NCBI GenBank assembly: GCA_027448945.1
Contig: DAIDMQ010000009.1
Location: 1 to 64,000 of the forward strand
From: Gallionellaceae bacterium
Lineage (GTDB): Bacteria > Pseudomonadota > Gammaproteobacteria > Burkholderiales > Gallionellaceae
Reading direction: 5' to 3'
DNA: 64,000 nucleotides
Shown here: positions 1 through 7,053 of the stretch, one piece after another
How positions within the stretch are numbered: position 1 is the stretch's first letter
How the letters are laid out: each line of letters opens with the position of its first letter
Position numbers and translations under genes: made by a program
Notes under the pieces: model-generated
Database searches by the model: none
What the model saw: only the letters and a program-made list of their open reading frames with translations
Told to the model about the DNA's origin: nothing

Positions 1-75
1 CTGTCCAGACTGAACTCGCTTGACTGACAATTCTCTGAATTCGGGGGTATATGCCTGCTTCGGTATCTTCTTCAT
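1..75 (-). CDS. IS3-family transposase OrfA, N-terminus (partial)
   Basis: Only 25 codons lie in the window, so the frame is absent from the ORF track. The peptide reads MKKIPKQAYTPEFRELSVKR and onward. This is the characteristic start of IS3 OrfA proteins, whose HTH domain binds the IS ends. The ATG at 75 is preceded by GGAG at a 6-nt spacing; an upstream in-frame ATG at 81 has no room for a ribosome site. OrfA normally works with OrfB (DDE integrase domain) through a programmed frameshift; OrfB would lie outside the window. Confidence 0.7.
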   Translation of the reverse strand, partial: MKKIPKQAYTPEFRELSVKRVQSGQ

Positions 76-140
76 CTTCATCTCCAATATGTGCGTAATT
101 TTACGTCACCATTGGAAGACGATTTTTCGGGGGAAGGTCA
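1..140 (-). mobile_element. IS3-family insertion sequence, 5' end only
   Basis: The minus strand from about 140 downward starts with TGACCTTCCCCCG, which resembles the terminal inverted repeats of IS3-family elements (TG..., C-rich). A short leader and the start of an IS3 OrfA reading frame follow. The element runs off the left window edge, so its other end and any target duplication cannot be seen. The boundary at 140/141 is inferred from the end motif. It falls inside the coat-protein reading frame, which suggests insertion into the prophage. Confidence 0.65.
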
Positions 141-385
141 CTAACGCCTTTCTTGACAACGTAGACACCGATCATCAAGCCAGCTACAGCTAAAATGCCG
201 AGAGACACGTCAGCAAAGCTGATACCAGTGGTCAGGTCTGCCAATGTTGCGGGAGCAACAGCGAAAGAAGGAGTTGCAGCAACCAAAGCTGTACCACCTA
301 CGGTAATTTTGACGAGAGTGCCGTCAACATAATCATAAGTTGCAGCAGCTGCGCGTTGACCCATTTGTCTAGCTTTTTTAAACAT
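101..385 (-). CDS. Inovirus major coat-like protein, 3' end probably replaced by the IS
   Basis: The 94-residue frame has a basic N-terminus, a long leader whose hydrophobic stretch ends near ATPSFA (likely signal peptidase site), a short acidic and polar segment, one membrane helix (about residues 57-77) and a KK pair. This is the plan of inovirus major coat proteins, which sit in the inner membrane before wrapping the phage ssDNA. The ribosome site is GAGGTGA ahead of the ATG. The last 13 or so codons (after VKKGV) come from sequence that looks like the IS3 end, so the native, usually basic, C-terminus is probably lost. Whether the altered protein assembles is unknown. Confidence 0.65.
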   Translation of the reverse strand: MFKKARQMGQRAAAATYDYVDGTLVKITVGGTALVAATPSFAVAPATLADLTTGISFADVSLGILAVAGLMIGVYVVKKGVSDLPPKNRLPMVT

Positions 386-456
386 GATTCACCTCACTTA
401 AGTTTTGGTATACGTCCGGCATACCAGCGGATTGCAGGGTGTCTATCCCTGAATTC

Positions 457-762
457 TCAAAGTCGCTTAATCGCTGACAAAATCATTCCAGCGTTCTTTG
501 CAATCAAATAACAGCCAAGCGAAAACGTCAGCGCAAAGGACCAGTAAGATGCGGCAAGAACCGCGTCAAATGGGGCACTTGTAACAGCAACCACACCAGA
601 TGCAGCGGCACCTGATCCAGCAATAGCCGCATTTGTATATGTAGCAAGTTCAGATGTTGTGAAAAGTGAAAAACCTGTACCGCAATCTGCCATGCCTTGT
701 GTGTAACTTTGAACAGTTGCCCAGATAGCAGGAGCAGAAAGTGTTACGCAGGTGAGAGCCAT
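457..762 (-). CDS. Small prophage membrane protein
   Basis: This 101-residue protein has a hydrophobic N-terminus, an Ala/Gly/Ser-rich middle and a C-terminal membrane helix (about residues 72-93) ending in a basic tail, AIKRL. Its ATG directly follows the stop of the upstream 59-residue gene (TAAATG), with GAGGTGA as ribosome site, the same motif used by the coat gene. Its place between the replication genes and the major coat gene suggests a minor coat or assembly protein, but I do not recognise a family. A minor virion component is inference from position and membrane topology only. Confidence 0.6.
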   Translation of the reverse strand: MALTCVTLSAPAIWATVQSYTQGMADCGTGFSLFTTSELATYTNAAIAGSGAAASGVVAVTSAPFDAVLAASYWSFALTFSLGCYLIAKNAGMILSAIKRL

Positions 763-942
763 TTAAATCACCTCACTTAGAGAGTTTGTATATGAAGAAT
801 CAATGGTTACTTCATACCCTTGGCGACGATATGAATCACGTACCGCTTGAGCGATGCGAATATCAGTAGTCCTACGAATAAGAACGCCTTCGATCCTTAC
901 GAAGTACTCAGATAAAAGAGGTGATAAGACGTAATGGATCAT
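763..942 (-). CDS. 59-residue prophage protein (missed by ORF track)
   Basis: A complete 59-codon frame, too short for the supplied track. It starts at an ATG overlapping the stop of the upstream Cys-rich gene (ATGA) and stops with TAA immediately before the next ATG, so it fills the only gap in this operon exactly. The peptide begins MIHYVLSPLL, is soluble and mixed-charge with several Arg residues in the middle, and has no obvious motif. The tight coupling to both neighbours is the main evidence that it is translated. Function unknown. Confidence 0.6.
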   Translation of the reverse strand: MIHYVLSPLLSEYFVRIEGVLIRRTTDIRIAQAVRDSYRRQGYEVTIDSSYTNSLSEVI

Positions 943-1181
943 GCTGACCTCAACTTTAAGCCAGAATCAGCAGTCCATTCGAAAGCTTCAATAGACCTTA
1001 TAAGACGTAATTTTTGAAAATCTCTTTCACCTTGTTTGAGAAGAGAGAGAGTTCGTAGACAATCTGGACAATCACAAACATCACCACCACAAGTACATAG
1101 TGAGCAGCCATCATTCATTAGATTTGAATTATCAAAAACCAATTCAGCTAAGCAATCCTGACACATAGTGGAATGTTTCAT
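939..1181 (-). CDS. Cys-rich small prophage protein, possible zinc binder
   Basis: This 80-residue protein has eight cysteines in its first half, arranged as CxxC-type pairs (CQDC, CSLCTC, CDCPDC). The pattern suggests a metal-binding (zinc ribbon-like) fold. The C-terminal half is basic and amphipathic. The start overlaps the end of the replication gene by 4 bp (ATGA) and the stop overlaps the next gene by 4 bp, indicating translational coupling. A regulatory or nucleic-acid-binding role is plausible but unproven. No family recognised. Confidence 0.6.
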   Translation of the reverse strand: MKHSTMCQDCLAELVFDNSNLMNDGCSLCTCGGDVCDCPDCLRTLSLLKQGERDFQKLRLIRSIEAFEWTADSGLKLRSA

Positions 1182-2245
1182 GCCGCAATCCTGATGTCAG
1201 ACCATGAAAGCACAGGCTCATTCAGCACTAAAGATTTGCGACGAAACGGCAAAACCACACCCGCGCATAAATCGGCACTTGAGATACCAGCCGCTTTCAA
1301 AAATGCTTGATGCCGCATAAACGTTGCCTTCGGCATTGTGTTTTTTACTTGGTCATAGCCGATTGTTTTAATCAAAGCCCATGTGCGATGGGCGGCCAGC
1401 GCTTGACCTTTGGTAGGACAAACTTTTTCAAGTTCAAGTAATAGTGTTCCCATATCGTGTACCTCCACGTCGCCGCCACCAATCAGCGAATTAAAGAATT
1501 TATGGTGGATTTCGGTTAACTCATAAGGCGTTAAGGTGTGCCAATCATCGCGGTCTTCATAGCGACGAAACCAACGCGCACCGAGCTTGAGCTCAAGTCG
1601 AAGGAGATTGTCAGCAAGATCCAGCGTTTCATCATCGATGATGATGTCGCCACGACGCGACAACATGCGCAAATGCGCGCCCTTGTGATATGCCTTACCG
1701 CATTGCAGGTCAGACGACGGATTCCAATAAACCGTGTCACCACCTTTTTTGTCAGAGTTGGTGCGGCGACGTGGTGCATCGGTCCCAAGCAACAAGCGCA
1801 GTCCTTGCTTAACCTGAGCGGCATTACCCATATCGTAATTCGCGGTCACATCGAGGCGACGACATTGCCAGTTATCCCAATTCGGCAAGATTGCATCGAG
1901 TGCAAGACCTGCACGCTCAATCAGCACTTCCGCGCAATGCTGGATGTAGAGCGAACCGAAAACATTCAAGCCATCGTTCTCAATGCTTGAAGGCGATGCG
2001 CCGATGGTGAGATAACGCTGAGACTGTCCATCGGCAGTGATAGACCAGTACAAGCCAGGTGCATCAGAACGCAGCTTGTCGATGTCTAGCGCGTGCTTGC
2101 GCCATTTTTCAACACCGTTTGAATCTACGCAGACAGTCATGCCCATGCAGCTCAAGATACGCTCCATGAGATTTTTACCAAGAAGACCTTGTGGATCATC
2201 AGGATGATTAAGCTTGATGCGGAGAGTGAGCCAGTCGATTAGCAT
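1178..2245 (-). CDS. Phage replication initiation protein (gene II/X, Phage_CRI-like)
   Basis: This 355-residue protein matches the filamentous phage and plasmid replication initiator type: an N-terminal MLIDWLTLRI-like beta strand, a central segment with DTVYWNPSS and KAYHKGAHL, and a later helical region. These proteins nick the double-stranded origin and start rolling-circle replication of the phage genome using a tyrosine; which Tyr is catalytic cannot be assigned by eye. It overlaps the upstream 177-residue gene by 7 nt and the downstream Cys-rich gene by 4 nt. Repeats that could form the origin lie just upstream inside that neighbour. Confidence 0.8.
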   Translation of the reverse strand: MLIDWLTLRIKLNHPDDPQGLLGKNLMERILSCMGMTVCVDSNGVEKWRKHALDIDKLRSDAPGLYWSITADGQSQRYLTIGASPSSIENDGLNVFGSLYIQHCAEVLIERAGLALDAILPNWDNWQCRRLDVTANYDMGNAAQVKQGLRLLLGTDAPRRRTNSDKKGGDTVYWNPSSDLQCGKAYHKGAHLRMLSRRGDIIIDDETLDLADNLLRLELKLGARWFRRYEDRDDWHTLTPYELTEIHHKFFNSLIGGGDVEVHDMGTLLLELEKVCPTKGQALAAHRTWALIKTIGYDQVKNTMPKATFMRHQAFLKAAGISSADLCAGVVLPFRRKSLVLNEPVLSWSDIRIAA

Positions 2246-2772
2246 AATTCAGACTCACATTTTTCTTCTGACCAAGCGCCGGATGAAAATGTCTCGTCCA
2301 TGGCACTTTGTCCGCCCGTTTTTTGGTGTTTAGTCTCACCCATGGGACTTTGTCCGGGTATTACATACGTACCCGGAGATTTTTCGCCGTCTTCCGCTCC
2401 GTGCTCGCTACGCTGCGCGCGGTGCTCATTTGGCGAAAATTCGTTCAGGGCAACGCCTTCACCCTCGAAAGGCTGTTCAGTCGCAGAAACACGACTGGAA
2501 GGCGTTGCCTTGAACGAACTAACAGGGCGAAGCGTGACGTAACCGAAGTTGACGGTAATCATGCGTCGAGTAGACGCATCCCAAAAATGCCCCATACAAG
2601 TGGACGAAAGAGTACGTCCGCTTGCACGAGATTCTTGATAGTCAGCACGATCAGAGGCGGCGCGGTTAATGACAGCAGAAGCTATTGCTCCACCGCCTTT
2701 AAGTGGGTTCAAATTCTGCCGAAAAAATCTATCCGGCAGAACTGGCCTTGGTGCTTTGGCAAGGGTCGCCAT
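2239..2772 (-). CDS. Prophage protein of unknown function containing repeats and a hairpin
   Basis: The 177-residue frame lies between the ssDNA-binding gene and the replication gene and overlaps the latter. It has no recognised domain; the C-terminal half is hydrophilic and low in hydrophobic residues. Its DNA contains two near-identical 17-bp direct repeats, seen in the protein as GQSPMGET and GQSAMDET, and a long inverted repeat. This makes it possible that part of the frame is really a non-coding origin or packaging region. The N-terminal third (to about residue 85) looks more protein-like. Treat the whole as a probable gene with embedded cis elements. Confidence 0.5.
   Translation of the reverse strand: MATLAKAPRPVLPDRFFRQNLNPLKGGGAIASAVINRAASDRADYQESRASGRTLSSTCMGHFWDASTRRMITVNFGYVTLRPVSSFKATPSSRVSATEQPFEGEGVALNEFSPNEHRAQRSEHGAEDGEKSPGTYVIPGQSPMGETKHQKTGGQSAMDETFSSGAWSEEKCESELC
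2298..2356. repeat. Iteron-like direct repeat pair
   Basis: Two copies of CCATGGSACTTTGTCCG lie at 2298-2314 and 2340-2356, with a 42-bp period, 53 to 111 bp upstream of the replication gene start. Spacing near four helical turns and position next to rep suggest binding sites for the initiator or part of the double-strand origin. This is inference from arrangement only. Confidence 0.5.
2440..2518. repeat. Long inverted repeat (21-bp arms) with nested hairpin
   Basis: The arms at 2440-2460 and 2498-2518 are complementary at 20 of 21 positions. The 37-nt interval holds a second stem, CAGTCG...CGACTG. In ssDNA this would fold into one large structured hairpin. In filamentous phages such structures serve as packaging signal or minus-strand origin, so that role is likely here, although a host REP-type element is an alternative. 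Confidence 0.6.
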
Positions 2773-2778
2773 GACCGT

Positions 2779-3114
2779 TTAGGCTTTTGGTTGAGATGGA
2801 ACGTGCGAAATGATTGTCGGCAGACAATCGCGAAGAATGTAGAGACCGGGCTTTCGAGTTTCAGGGTCTACCCACATACCGACAGGAACAGTTACTTCTT
2901 TGCCTATTGCTTTTTTGTACTGTTCGCCAAGTGCACGAACGTTGAAATCTTTCAGCACCAATTTCGTGCCGCTTTCCTGTTTACCTTTTCCAACAACTGG
3001 CTCTTCGTACTGAAGCTGAACTTTGTGTCCAGCTTCAGTAATTTCACCAGTCTTTTGGTCTTTAAATTCGTTGGTAGGAAATACGTTTAAAACTTTACCT
3101 GTGAGCGTAAGCAT
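2779..3114 (-). CDS. Phage single-stranded DNA-binding protein (gene V-like)
   Basis: This 111-residue protein starts MLTLTGKVLN and has the alternating strand pattern of a small OB-fold. Its size and its place just upstream of the replication genes fit inovirus gene V-type ssDNA-binding proteins, which coat progeny ssDNA and switch the phage from replication to packaging. Conserved-looking segments include KLVLKDFNVRALG and EVTVPVGMWV. The start has a GAAAGGAA-type ribosome site. Identification rests on size, position and fold-like pattern rather than a diagnostic motif. Confidence 0.7.
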   Translation of the reverse strand: MLTLTGKVLNVFPTNEFKDQKTGEITEAGHKVQLQYEEPVVGKGKQESGTKLVLKDFNVRALGEQYKKAIGKEVTVPVGMWVDPETRKPGLYILRDCLPTIISHVPSQPKA

Positions 3115-3174
3115 TTTAATTCCTTTCGAGGGTTAAACCAGTGTCCGACTGGCGGCAGTGATACAAAATCATTT

Positions 3175-3399
3175 TCATAGATGAAATGCTTTATCTAGTG
3201 CCATCTTGTTGAGCAATGCGACGTTGATCAGGGTGTACTTGCCTATTGAATAAGTCGGGACATAGCCCTTCGAAATCCAACCTCTCAAAACACCCTCTTC
3301 AATGCCAGAAAGTTCAGCAAAACGCTTAGGCGAAATCAAAGGCAATGCCATTGCGGCGGCATTAAATTGACTAGCTTCTGATGGTGCGTTCATAATCAA
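3175..3399 (-). CDS. AlpA/excisionase-like DNA-binding protein
   Basis: The 74-residue protein has a MerR/Xis-type winged helix core: LISPKRFAELSGIEEGVLRGW followed by ISKGYVPTYSIGKYTLIN, where an arm with G-Y-x-P and a K/R-Y strand is typical. Such proteins act as recombination directionality factors or as activators of early phage genes. It is the first gene of the minus-strand phage operon and is divergent from the XRE repressor, so it is likely controlled from the shared 83-bp region. Confidence 0.65.
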   Translation of the reverse strand: MIMNAPSEASQFNAAAMALPLISPKRFAELSGIEEGVLRGWISKGYVPTYSIGKYTLINVALLNKMALDKAFHL

Positions 3400-3428
3400 G
3401 AACCTTTCGTTACGTTGCTATACAGCAC

Positions 3429-3457
3429 TATAAGACAGTTGAAGTATAAGACAGTTG
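3429..3457. promoter_or_regulatory. Tandem operator candidate in divergent phage control region
   Basis: TATAAGACAGTTG occurs twice (3429-3441 and 3445-3457), with a 16-bp period, between the divergent Xis-like gene and the repressor gene. The TATAA-like segments could double as -10 elements. A direct repeat in this position is typical for binding by a phage repressor or Xis-type protein. Which protein binds is not shown by the sequence. Confidence 0.5.
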
Positions 3458-3482
3458 CGATATAACCATAAACGGGATTTAT

Positions 3483-3758
3483 GTGTCAAGCCCTATAGGA
3501 AAAAAAATTAGAAACGTTCGCGAAGCCCTTGGTATCGGGAGGCAGGAATTCGTCGATAAAACAGGAATTCCAAAAGGAACAATCATCGGGATAGAACAAG
3601 GCTTACGCGAACCAAAAGCAGGAGTGCTAATTGCAATAGCACAAGCATGGCCAGAGTACGCAGCCTATCTTTTGACAGACGAAATTAACGTAAAACAGAG
3701 AGACCCCGAAGCCGAAGAATTAGCTAAGGAGTTGCCGATAGCGAAGAAGGCGAGCTAA
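3483..3758 (+). CDS. XRE-family repressor of the prophage
   Basis: The 91-residue protein is a Cro/CI-type helix-turn-helix protein: IGKKIRNVREALGIGRQEF, then GIPKGTIIGIEQGLREP, and a short acidic tail. It starts at GTG (3483); the overlapping ATG at 3481 opens a frame that stops after five codons. It is the first rightward gene, divergent from the minus-strand phage operon, so it most likely maintains lysogeny by binding the tandem repeats upstream of its own start. Confidence 0.75.
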   Translation: MSSPIGKKIRNVREALGIGRQEFVDKTGIPKGTIIGIEQGLREPKAGVLIAIAQAWPEYAAYLLTDEINVKQRDPEAEELAKELPIAKKAS

Positions 3759-3801
3759 TCGCACAGCAAGTATTGAGGCGCTGGTTTAGGAGGTGAAACA
3801 G

Positions 3802-4320
3802 ATGTCAATTGATGAACGCGATTACTACTACAATCCAAAAGAATTTCGAGACGAAAAAATTCCAGAACCAGAATTTCAATCATCTACCAATAGCAATTAT
3901 CCGAGACAAACGGCAAGTCAAGAAGTCATCAAAAAAATGATGCTTTATCTTGCTTCAATCGCAGTAATTATCATCGTCGTAATCGTTGCGATGCAGCTGA
4001 TAAACAAGGTTGCAAATAACACGCTTAATGGAATGAAAAAAAATCTCATCGCACAAGAGCAACAACGTCAGCAAGACATCAAAATTCAAACTGCAATTCG
4101 ACAACAATCAATCGAAACTCAAGCCGCAACACAACAGCAGAAACTTGTTAAAGATACCGCCTTGCAGCAAAGAATCGAAACAGCAAAACCAAGGTTTGAA
4201 CGTGTACTTGTCAAAGGCAAATCAGCAAAGGAATGTGGCGCAGCAGGCATCATCACCAATCAAACTATTCTGTGTAAAAACGACCACTACGAGATAGTTC
4301 AAATCAATGGCAATCAGTAA
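3802..4320 (+). CDS. Single-pass membrane protein with Gln-rich coiled coil
   Basis: The start at 3802 is chosen because AGGAGG at 3788-3793 gives 8-nt spacing; the track start (GTG 3793) overlaps that site. The 172-residue protein has a charged N-terminal cytoplasmic part, one strong membrane helix (about residues 47-69), a Gln-rich coiled coil (about residues 80-130) and a C-terminal segment with two Cys (ECGAAG, ILCKND) that may form a disulfide. It overlaps the integrase start by 14 nt, so the two are co-expressed. A superinfection or envelope role is possible; no family recognised. Confidence 0.6.
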   Translation: MSIDERDYYYNPKEFRDEKIPEPEFQSSTNSNYPRQTASQEVIKKMMLYLASIAVIIIVVIVAMQLINKVANNTLNGMKKNLIAQEQQRQQDIKIQTAIRQQSIETQAATQQQKLVKDTALQQRIETAKPRFERVLVKGKSAKECGAAGIITNQTILCKNDHYEIVQINGNQ

Positions 4321-5335
4321 AGCCGCATCAGGATGGTTGGTTGACATACAGCCAGCAGGCCGAGGCGGTAAACGGTTTAGAAAAACACTATCCACCAAAG
4401 CCGAGGCGTTAGCCTGGGAGACTTGGATTAAGGCGCAAATCCAGCAGTCACCAGACTGGAAACCAGCGAAAGGCGATAGTCGCAAATTATCCGAGCTGGT
4501 GGATCTGTGGCACAAGCTACACGGCATCAATCTACGCGCCGAAAAAAACACTTTGTCGAGATTGAAACTGCTATGCGAAGCACTAGGTAATCCAATCGCC
4601 GAGCAGATGAAACCTGACACCTTCGCGGAGTATCGCGCACTTCGTTTAAAGAACGGAATCTCACCTAACAACCTGAATCGTGAACACGCTTATCTACGCG
4701 CAGTATTCAACGAACTTATACGGCTTGGACAGTGGACAACAGAAAATCCACTCACCAAGTTGCGCCAGTTCAAAATCACAGAACGCGAGTTGTCGTTTTT
4801 GTCATTAAATGAAATCAAGCTACTACTGGATACCTTGAAAGAAGGACGCAGCCGTGATGCCTGGTTAATTGCGCAAATCTGCCTTGCGACAGGAGCGCGC
4901 TGGAGTGAGGCTGAAGGATTGAGATCATCACAAGTCAGAAATTGCGCATTGCATTTTACCGGGACGAAGTCTGGCAAAAATCGCAGTGTACCTATATCAG
5001 ATGAATTGATTGCTTTGCTCGATGCGCACCTAGTCGAAAAATGCGGAGAAGAAAAAACAGTCGCTACGCGGTTTTTTATATACGGCTATGCCGCATTCAG
5101 AGAGGCGGTAGATAAATGCGGTATCGAGCTACCCAAAGGTCAAATGACGCATGTATTGCGCCACACCTTCGCTTCGCACTTCATCATGGCAGGCGGCAAT
5201 ATTTTAGTGTTACAGCGCATCCTGGGCCACAGCAGCTTAACCATGACAATGCGCTACGCACACCTTGCACCTGAACATCTACAGGAAGCAAAAACCTTCA
5301 ATCCACTGACCAAGCTGAACGAGTCAACAAACTGA
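4307..5335 (+). CDS. Tyrosine recombinase / phage integrase
   Basis: This 342-residue integrase has an N-terminal arm-binding region (about 1-55), a core-binding SAM-like domain (about 60-150) and a C-terminal catalytic domain. Catalytic residues are visible as Arg in TGARWSEAEG, HxxR in HVLRHTF, His in LGHSS and the nucleophile Tyr in MRYAHL. It starts within the end of the membrane-protein gene and stops 75 bp from the 3' end of tRNA-Phe, the usual place for an integrase next to its tRNA attachment site. It should catalyse integration and, with the Xis-like protein, excision. Confidence 0.92.
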   Translation: MAISKAASGWLVDIQPAGRGGKRFRKTLSTKAEALAWETWIKAQIQQSPDWKPAKGDSRKLSELVDLWHKLHGINLRAEKNTLSRLKLLCEALGNPIAEQMKPDTFAEYRALRLKNGISPNNLNREHAYLRAVFNELIRLGQWTTENPLTKLRQFKITERELSFLSLNEIKLLLDTLKEGRSRDAWLIAQICLATGARWSEAEGLRSSQVRNCALHFTGTKSGKNRSVPISDELIALLDAHLVEKCGEEKTVATRFFIYGYAAFREAVDKCGIELPKGQMTHVLRHTFASHFIMAGGNILVLQRILGHSSLTMTMRYAHLAPEHLQEAKTFNPLTKLNESTN

Positions 5336-5369
5336 CAACTAAAATCCGTTGACAGATTGTTGACGGCGT

Positions 5370-5402
5370 AAAAAAAGGAGCTGCGAAAAACTCCGCAACT
5401 CC
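5370..5402 (-). terminator. Rho-independent terminator of tRNA-Phe
   Basis: On the minus strand GGAGTTGCG pairs with CGCAGCTCC (one G-U pair) around an 8-nt loop and is followed by seven T. It lies 8 bp downstream of the tRNA-Phe 3' end, on the prophage side of the presumed attachment point. The phage therefore either brings its own terminator or carries a copy of the host one. Confidence 0.8.
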
Positions 5403-5410
5403 TTGATATT

Positions 5411-5486
5411 TGGTGGCCCGGGGCGGAATCGAACCACCGACACAAGGATTTTCAATCCTCTGCTCTACCGACTGAGCTACCAGGCC
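5411..5486 (-). tRNA. tRNA-Phe (GAA), prophage attachment site
   Basis: A 76-nt cloverleaf with encoded CCA. The acceptor stem GGCCTGG pairs with CCGGGCC, the D arm is AGCTCAGTCGGTAGAGC, the anticodon stem-loop is GGATTGAAAATCC with anticodon GAA, and the T arm is GGTTCGATTCC. Its 3' half faces the integrase gene and probably contains the att core, so a copy should recur at the other prophage end outside the window. Confidence 0.95.
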
Positions 5487-5534
5487 ATTTTCTACATTTC
5501 ACTAACTGTATGATGCCGTTTCGCGAAGTCGCGC

Positions 5535-5562
5535 ATTATACCGAGAAGTGCAAAAAGCACAA
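5535..5562 (-). promoter_or_regulatory. Sigma-70 promoter of tRNA-Phe
   Basis: On the minus strand the -35-like TTGTGC (5557-5562) and a perfect -10 TATAAT (5535-5540) are 16 bp apart. A GC-rich discriminator (GCGCGAC) follows, as is usual for stringently controlled stable RNA promoters. The tRNA starts about 48 bp further on. Confidence 0.65.
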
Positions 5563-5688
5563 ATGTAGTTTGTGATTTATTTTTACCTGCCGGAATGCAA
5601 ACGTTCGATGATGCTTTGTTGGGACTAAAGTGCGGCTATAGCATACAATTTTCCGCTGTTCCTTAATTTATCCTGCCCCGACTAGAAC

Positions 5689-6951
5689 ATGTCCAATCTG
5701 ACCCGCCGTGATTTCCGCACACTTGCGCTTGCTGCCTTGGGTGGTGCGCTGGAGTTTTACGACTTCATCATCTTCGTCTTCTTCGCCGTGGTCATCGGCA
5801 AGTTGTTCTTCCCGGCAGACATGCCGGATTGGTTACGCCAATTACAGACCTTTGGCATCTTCGCGGCGGGTTATCTGGCGCGACCGTTGGGCGGTATCGT
5901 GATGGCCCACTTTGGCGACTTGCTGGGTCGCAAGCGTATGTTCACCCTGAGCATTTTTCTGATGTCAGTGCCTACGCTGGCGATAGGTTTGATGCCCACC
6001 TATGCCAGCATCGGTATCTGGGCACCGATATTATTGTTGGCATTACGTGTGATGCAGGGTGCTGCTATAGGGGGTGAGGTGCCGGGGGCGTGGGTGTTCG
6101 TCTCCGAGCATGTACCGGCACGTCATGTGGGTTTCGCCTGTGGCACGCTGACTGCCGGTTTGACCGGCGGCATCTTGCTGGGTTCGCTGGTCGCGACGGC
6201 GGTGAATCGCGCCTATAGTCCGGAGGCTTTGTTGAGTGAGGGTTGGCGCGTGCCTTTCATCATTGGTGGAATATTCGGTTTCATTTCAGTGTGGTTGCGC
6301 CAGTGGTTGCACGAGACGCCGGTATTTCAGGAGATGCAAGCACGCCAGGCTTTGGCGAATGAGTTGCCGCTCAAGCAGGTGATACGCGCGCACAAGCCGG
6401 CCATCGTAGAGACCATGTTGATGACTTGGTTGTTATCGGCGGCCATCGTGGTGATGATCTTGATGACACCGACCCTGGTGCAGAAGCTCTACGCGATTCC
6501 GGCAACCGCCGCTTTGCAGGCGAACAGCATCGCGACGCTGTTTCTGAGTCTGGGTTGTGTGGTGTTCGGTGCTCTGGCTGACAGATATGGTGCGGGACGT
6601 GTGTTGATGGTCGGCTGTGCGATGTTGGGTATCAGTGCCATGGTCTTCTATCAGCAAATGGCGGTGGCACCGCAGAATATAGACATCTTATATGCGGTGA
6701 CGGGCTTTTGCGTGGGGGTGATAGGGGTGGTGCCCAGCACCGCAGTCCGAGCCTTCCCGCCGGAAGTGCGTTTTTCCGGATTGTCCTTTTCTTATAACGT
6801 GGCGTATGCGGTGTTCGGCGGATTGACCCCTATCATGGTCAGTATGATGTTGCCGCTGGACCGTATGGCGCCCGCGCATTATGTGTTGGCGCTGAGCCTG
6901 GTGGGGATAGGCATAGGGGCGACTTTGCGCAAGCGCGAGCGGGTCGTTTAG
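5689..6951 (+). CDS. MFS transporter, metabolite:H+ symporter (MHS) type
   Basis: This 420-residue protein has about 12 membrane helices. It shows the MHS signature: an N-terminal LGGALEFYDFIIF, the helix 2-3 loop GDLLGRKRM, and GAAIGGEVPGAWVFVSEHVP in helix 4-5. Family members (ProP, KgtP, ShiA, citrate permeases) import osmolytes or organic acids with protons across the inner membrane. The substrate cannot be read from sequence. It stands alone downstream of tRNA-Phe with no metabolic genes next to it to narrow the substrate. Start ATG as in the track. Confidence 0.85.
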   Translation: MSNLTRRDFRTLALAALGGALEFYDFIIFVFFAVVIGKLFFPADMPDWLRQLQTFGIFAAGYLARPLGGIVMAHFGDLLGRKRMFTLSIFLMSVPTLAIGLMPTYASIGIWAPILLLALRVMQGAAIGGEVPGAWVFVSEHVPARHVGFACGTLTAGLTGGILLGSLVATAVNRAYSPEALLSEGWRVPFIIGGIFGFISVWLRQWLHETPVFQEMQARQALANELPLKQVIRAHKPAIVETMLMTWLLSAAIVVMILMTPTLVQKLYAIPATAALQANSIATLFLSLGCVVFGALADRYGAGRVLMVGCAMLGISAMVFYQQMAVAPQNIDILYAVTGFCVGVIGVVPSTAVRAFPPEVRFSGLSFSYNVAYAVFGGLTPIMVSMMLPLDRMAPAHYVLALSLVGIGIGATLRKRERVV

Positions 6952-7053
6952 GCATGGAAGGCGAGTGGCGTGATTTATGAGACAATGCGCGCCACAAAAA
7001 ATCAGGCAGGATAGCTAGTGCTTGTTGTTCAGGAGAAATGATCGGGATGGAAA

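Larger units (their letters stand above)
1..5410. mobile_element. Integrated inovirus (filamentous phage) prophage, left end outside window
   Basis: A compact minus-strand run of small overlapping genes contains a coat-like protein, a gene II/X-type replication initiator and a gene V-like ssDNA-binding protein. It is followed by an Xis-like gene, a divergent XRE repressor, a membrane protein and a tyrosine integrase ending 75 bp from the 3' end of tRNA-Phe. That layout is typical of integrated filamentous phages. The morphogenesis genes (pIII-like adsorption protein, pVI, Zot/pI ATPase) would be expected beyond the left edge. The right attachment site is inferred to lie at the tRNA-Phe 3' part. 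The IS3 element at the left suggests the prophage may be damaged. Confidence 0.8.

Noticed and set aside
2308-3090. 260-codon plus-strand ORF across the phage ssb and the 177-codon gene
   Set aside because: Opposes the phage operon, overlaps the clear gene V-like frame and has no domain pattern.
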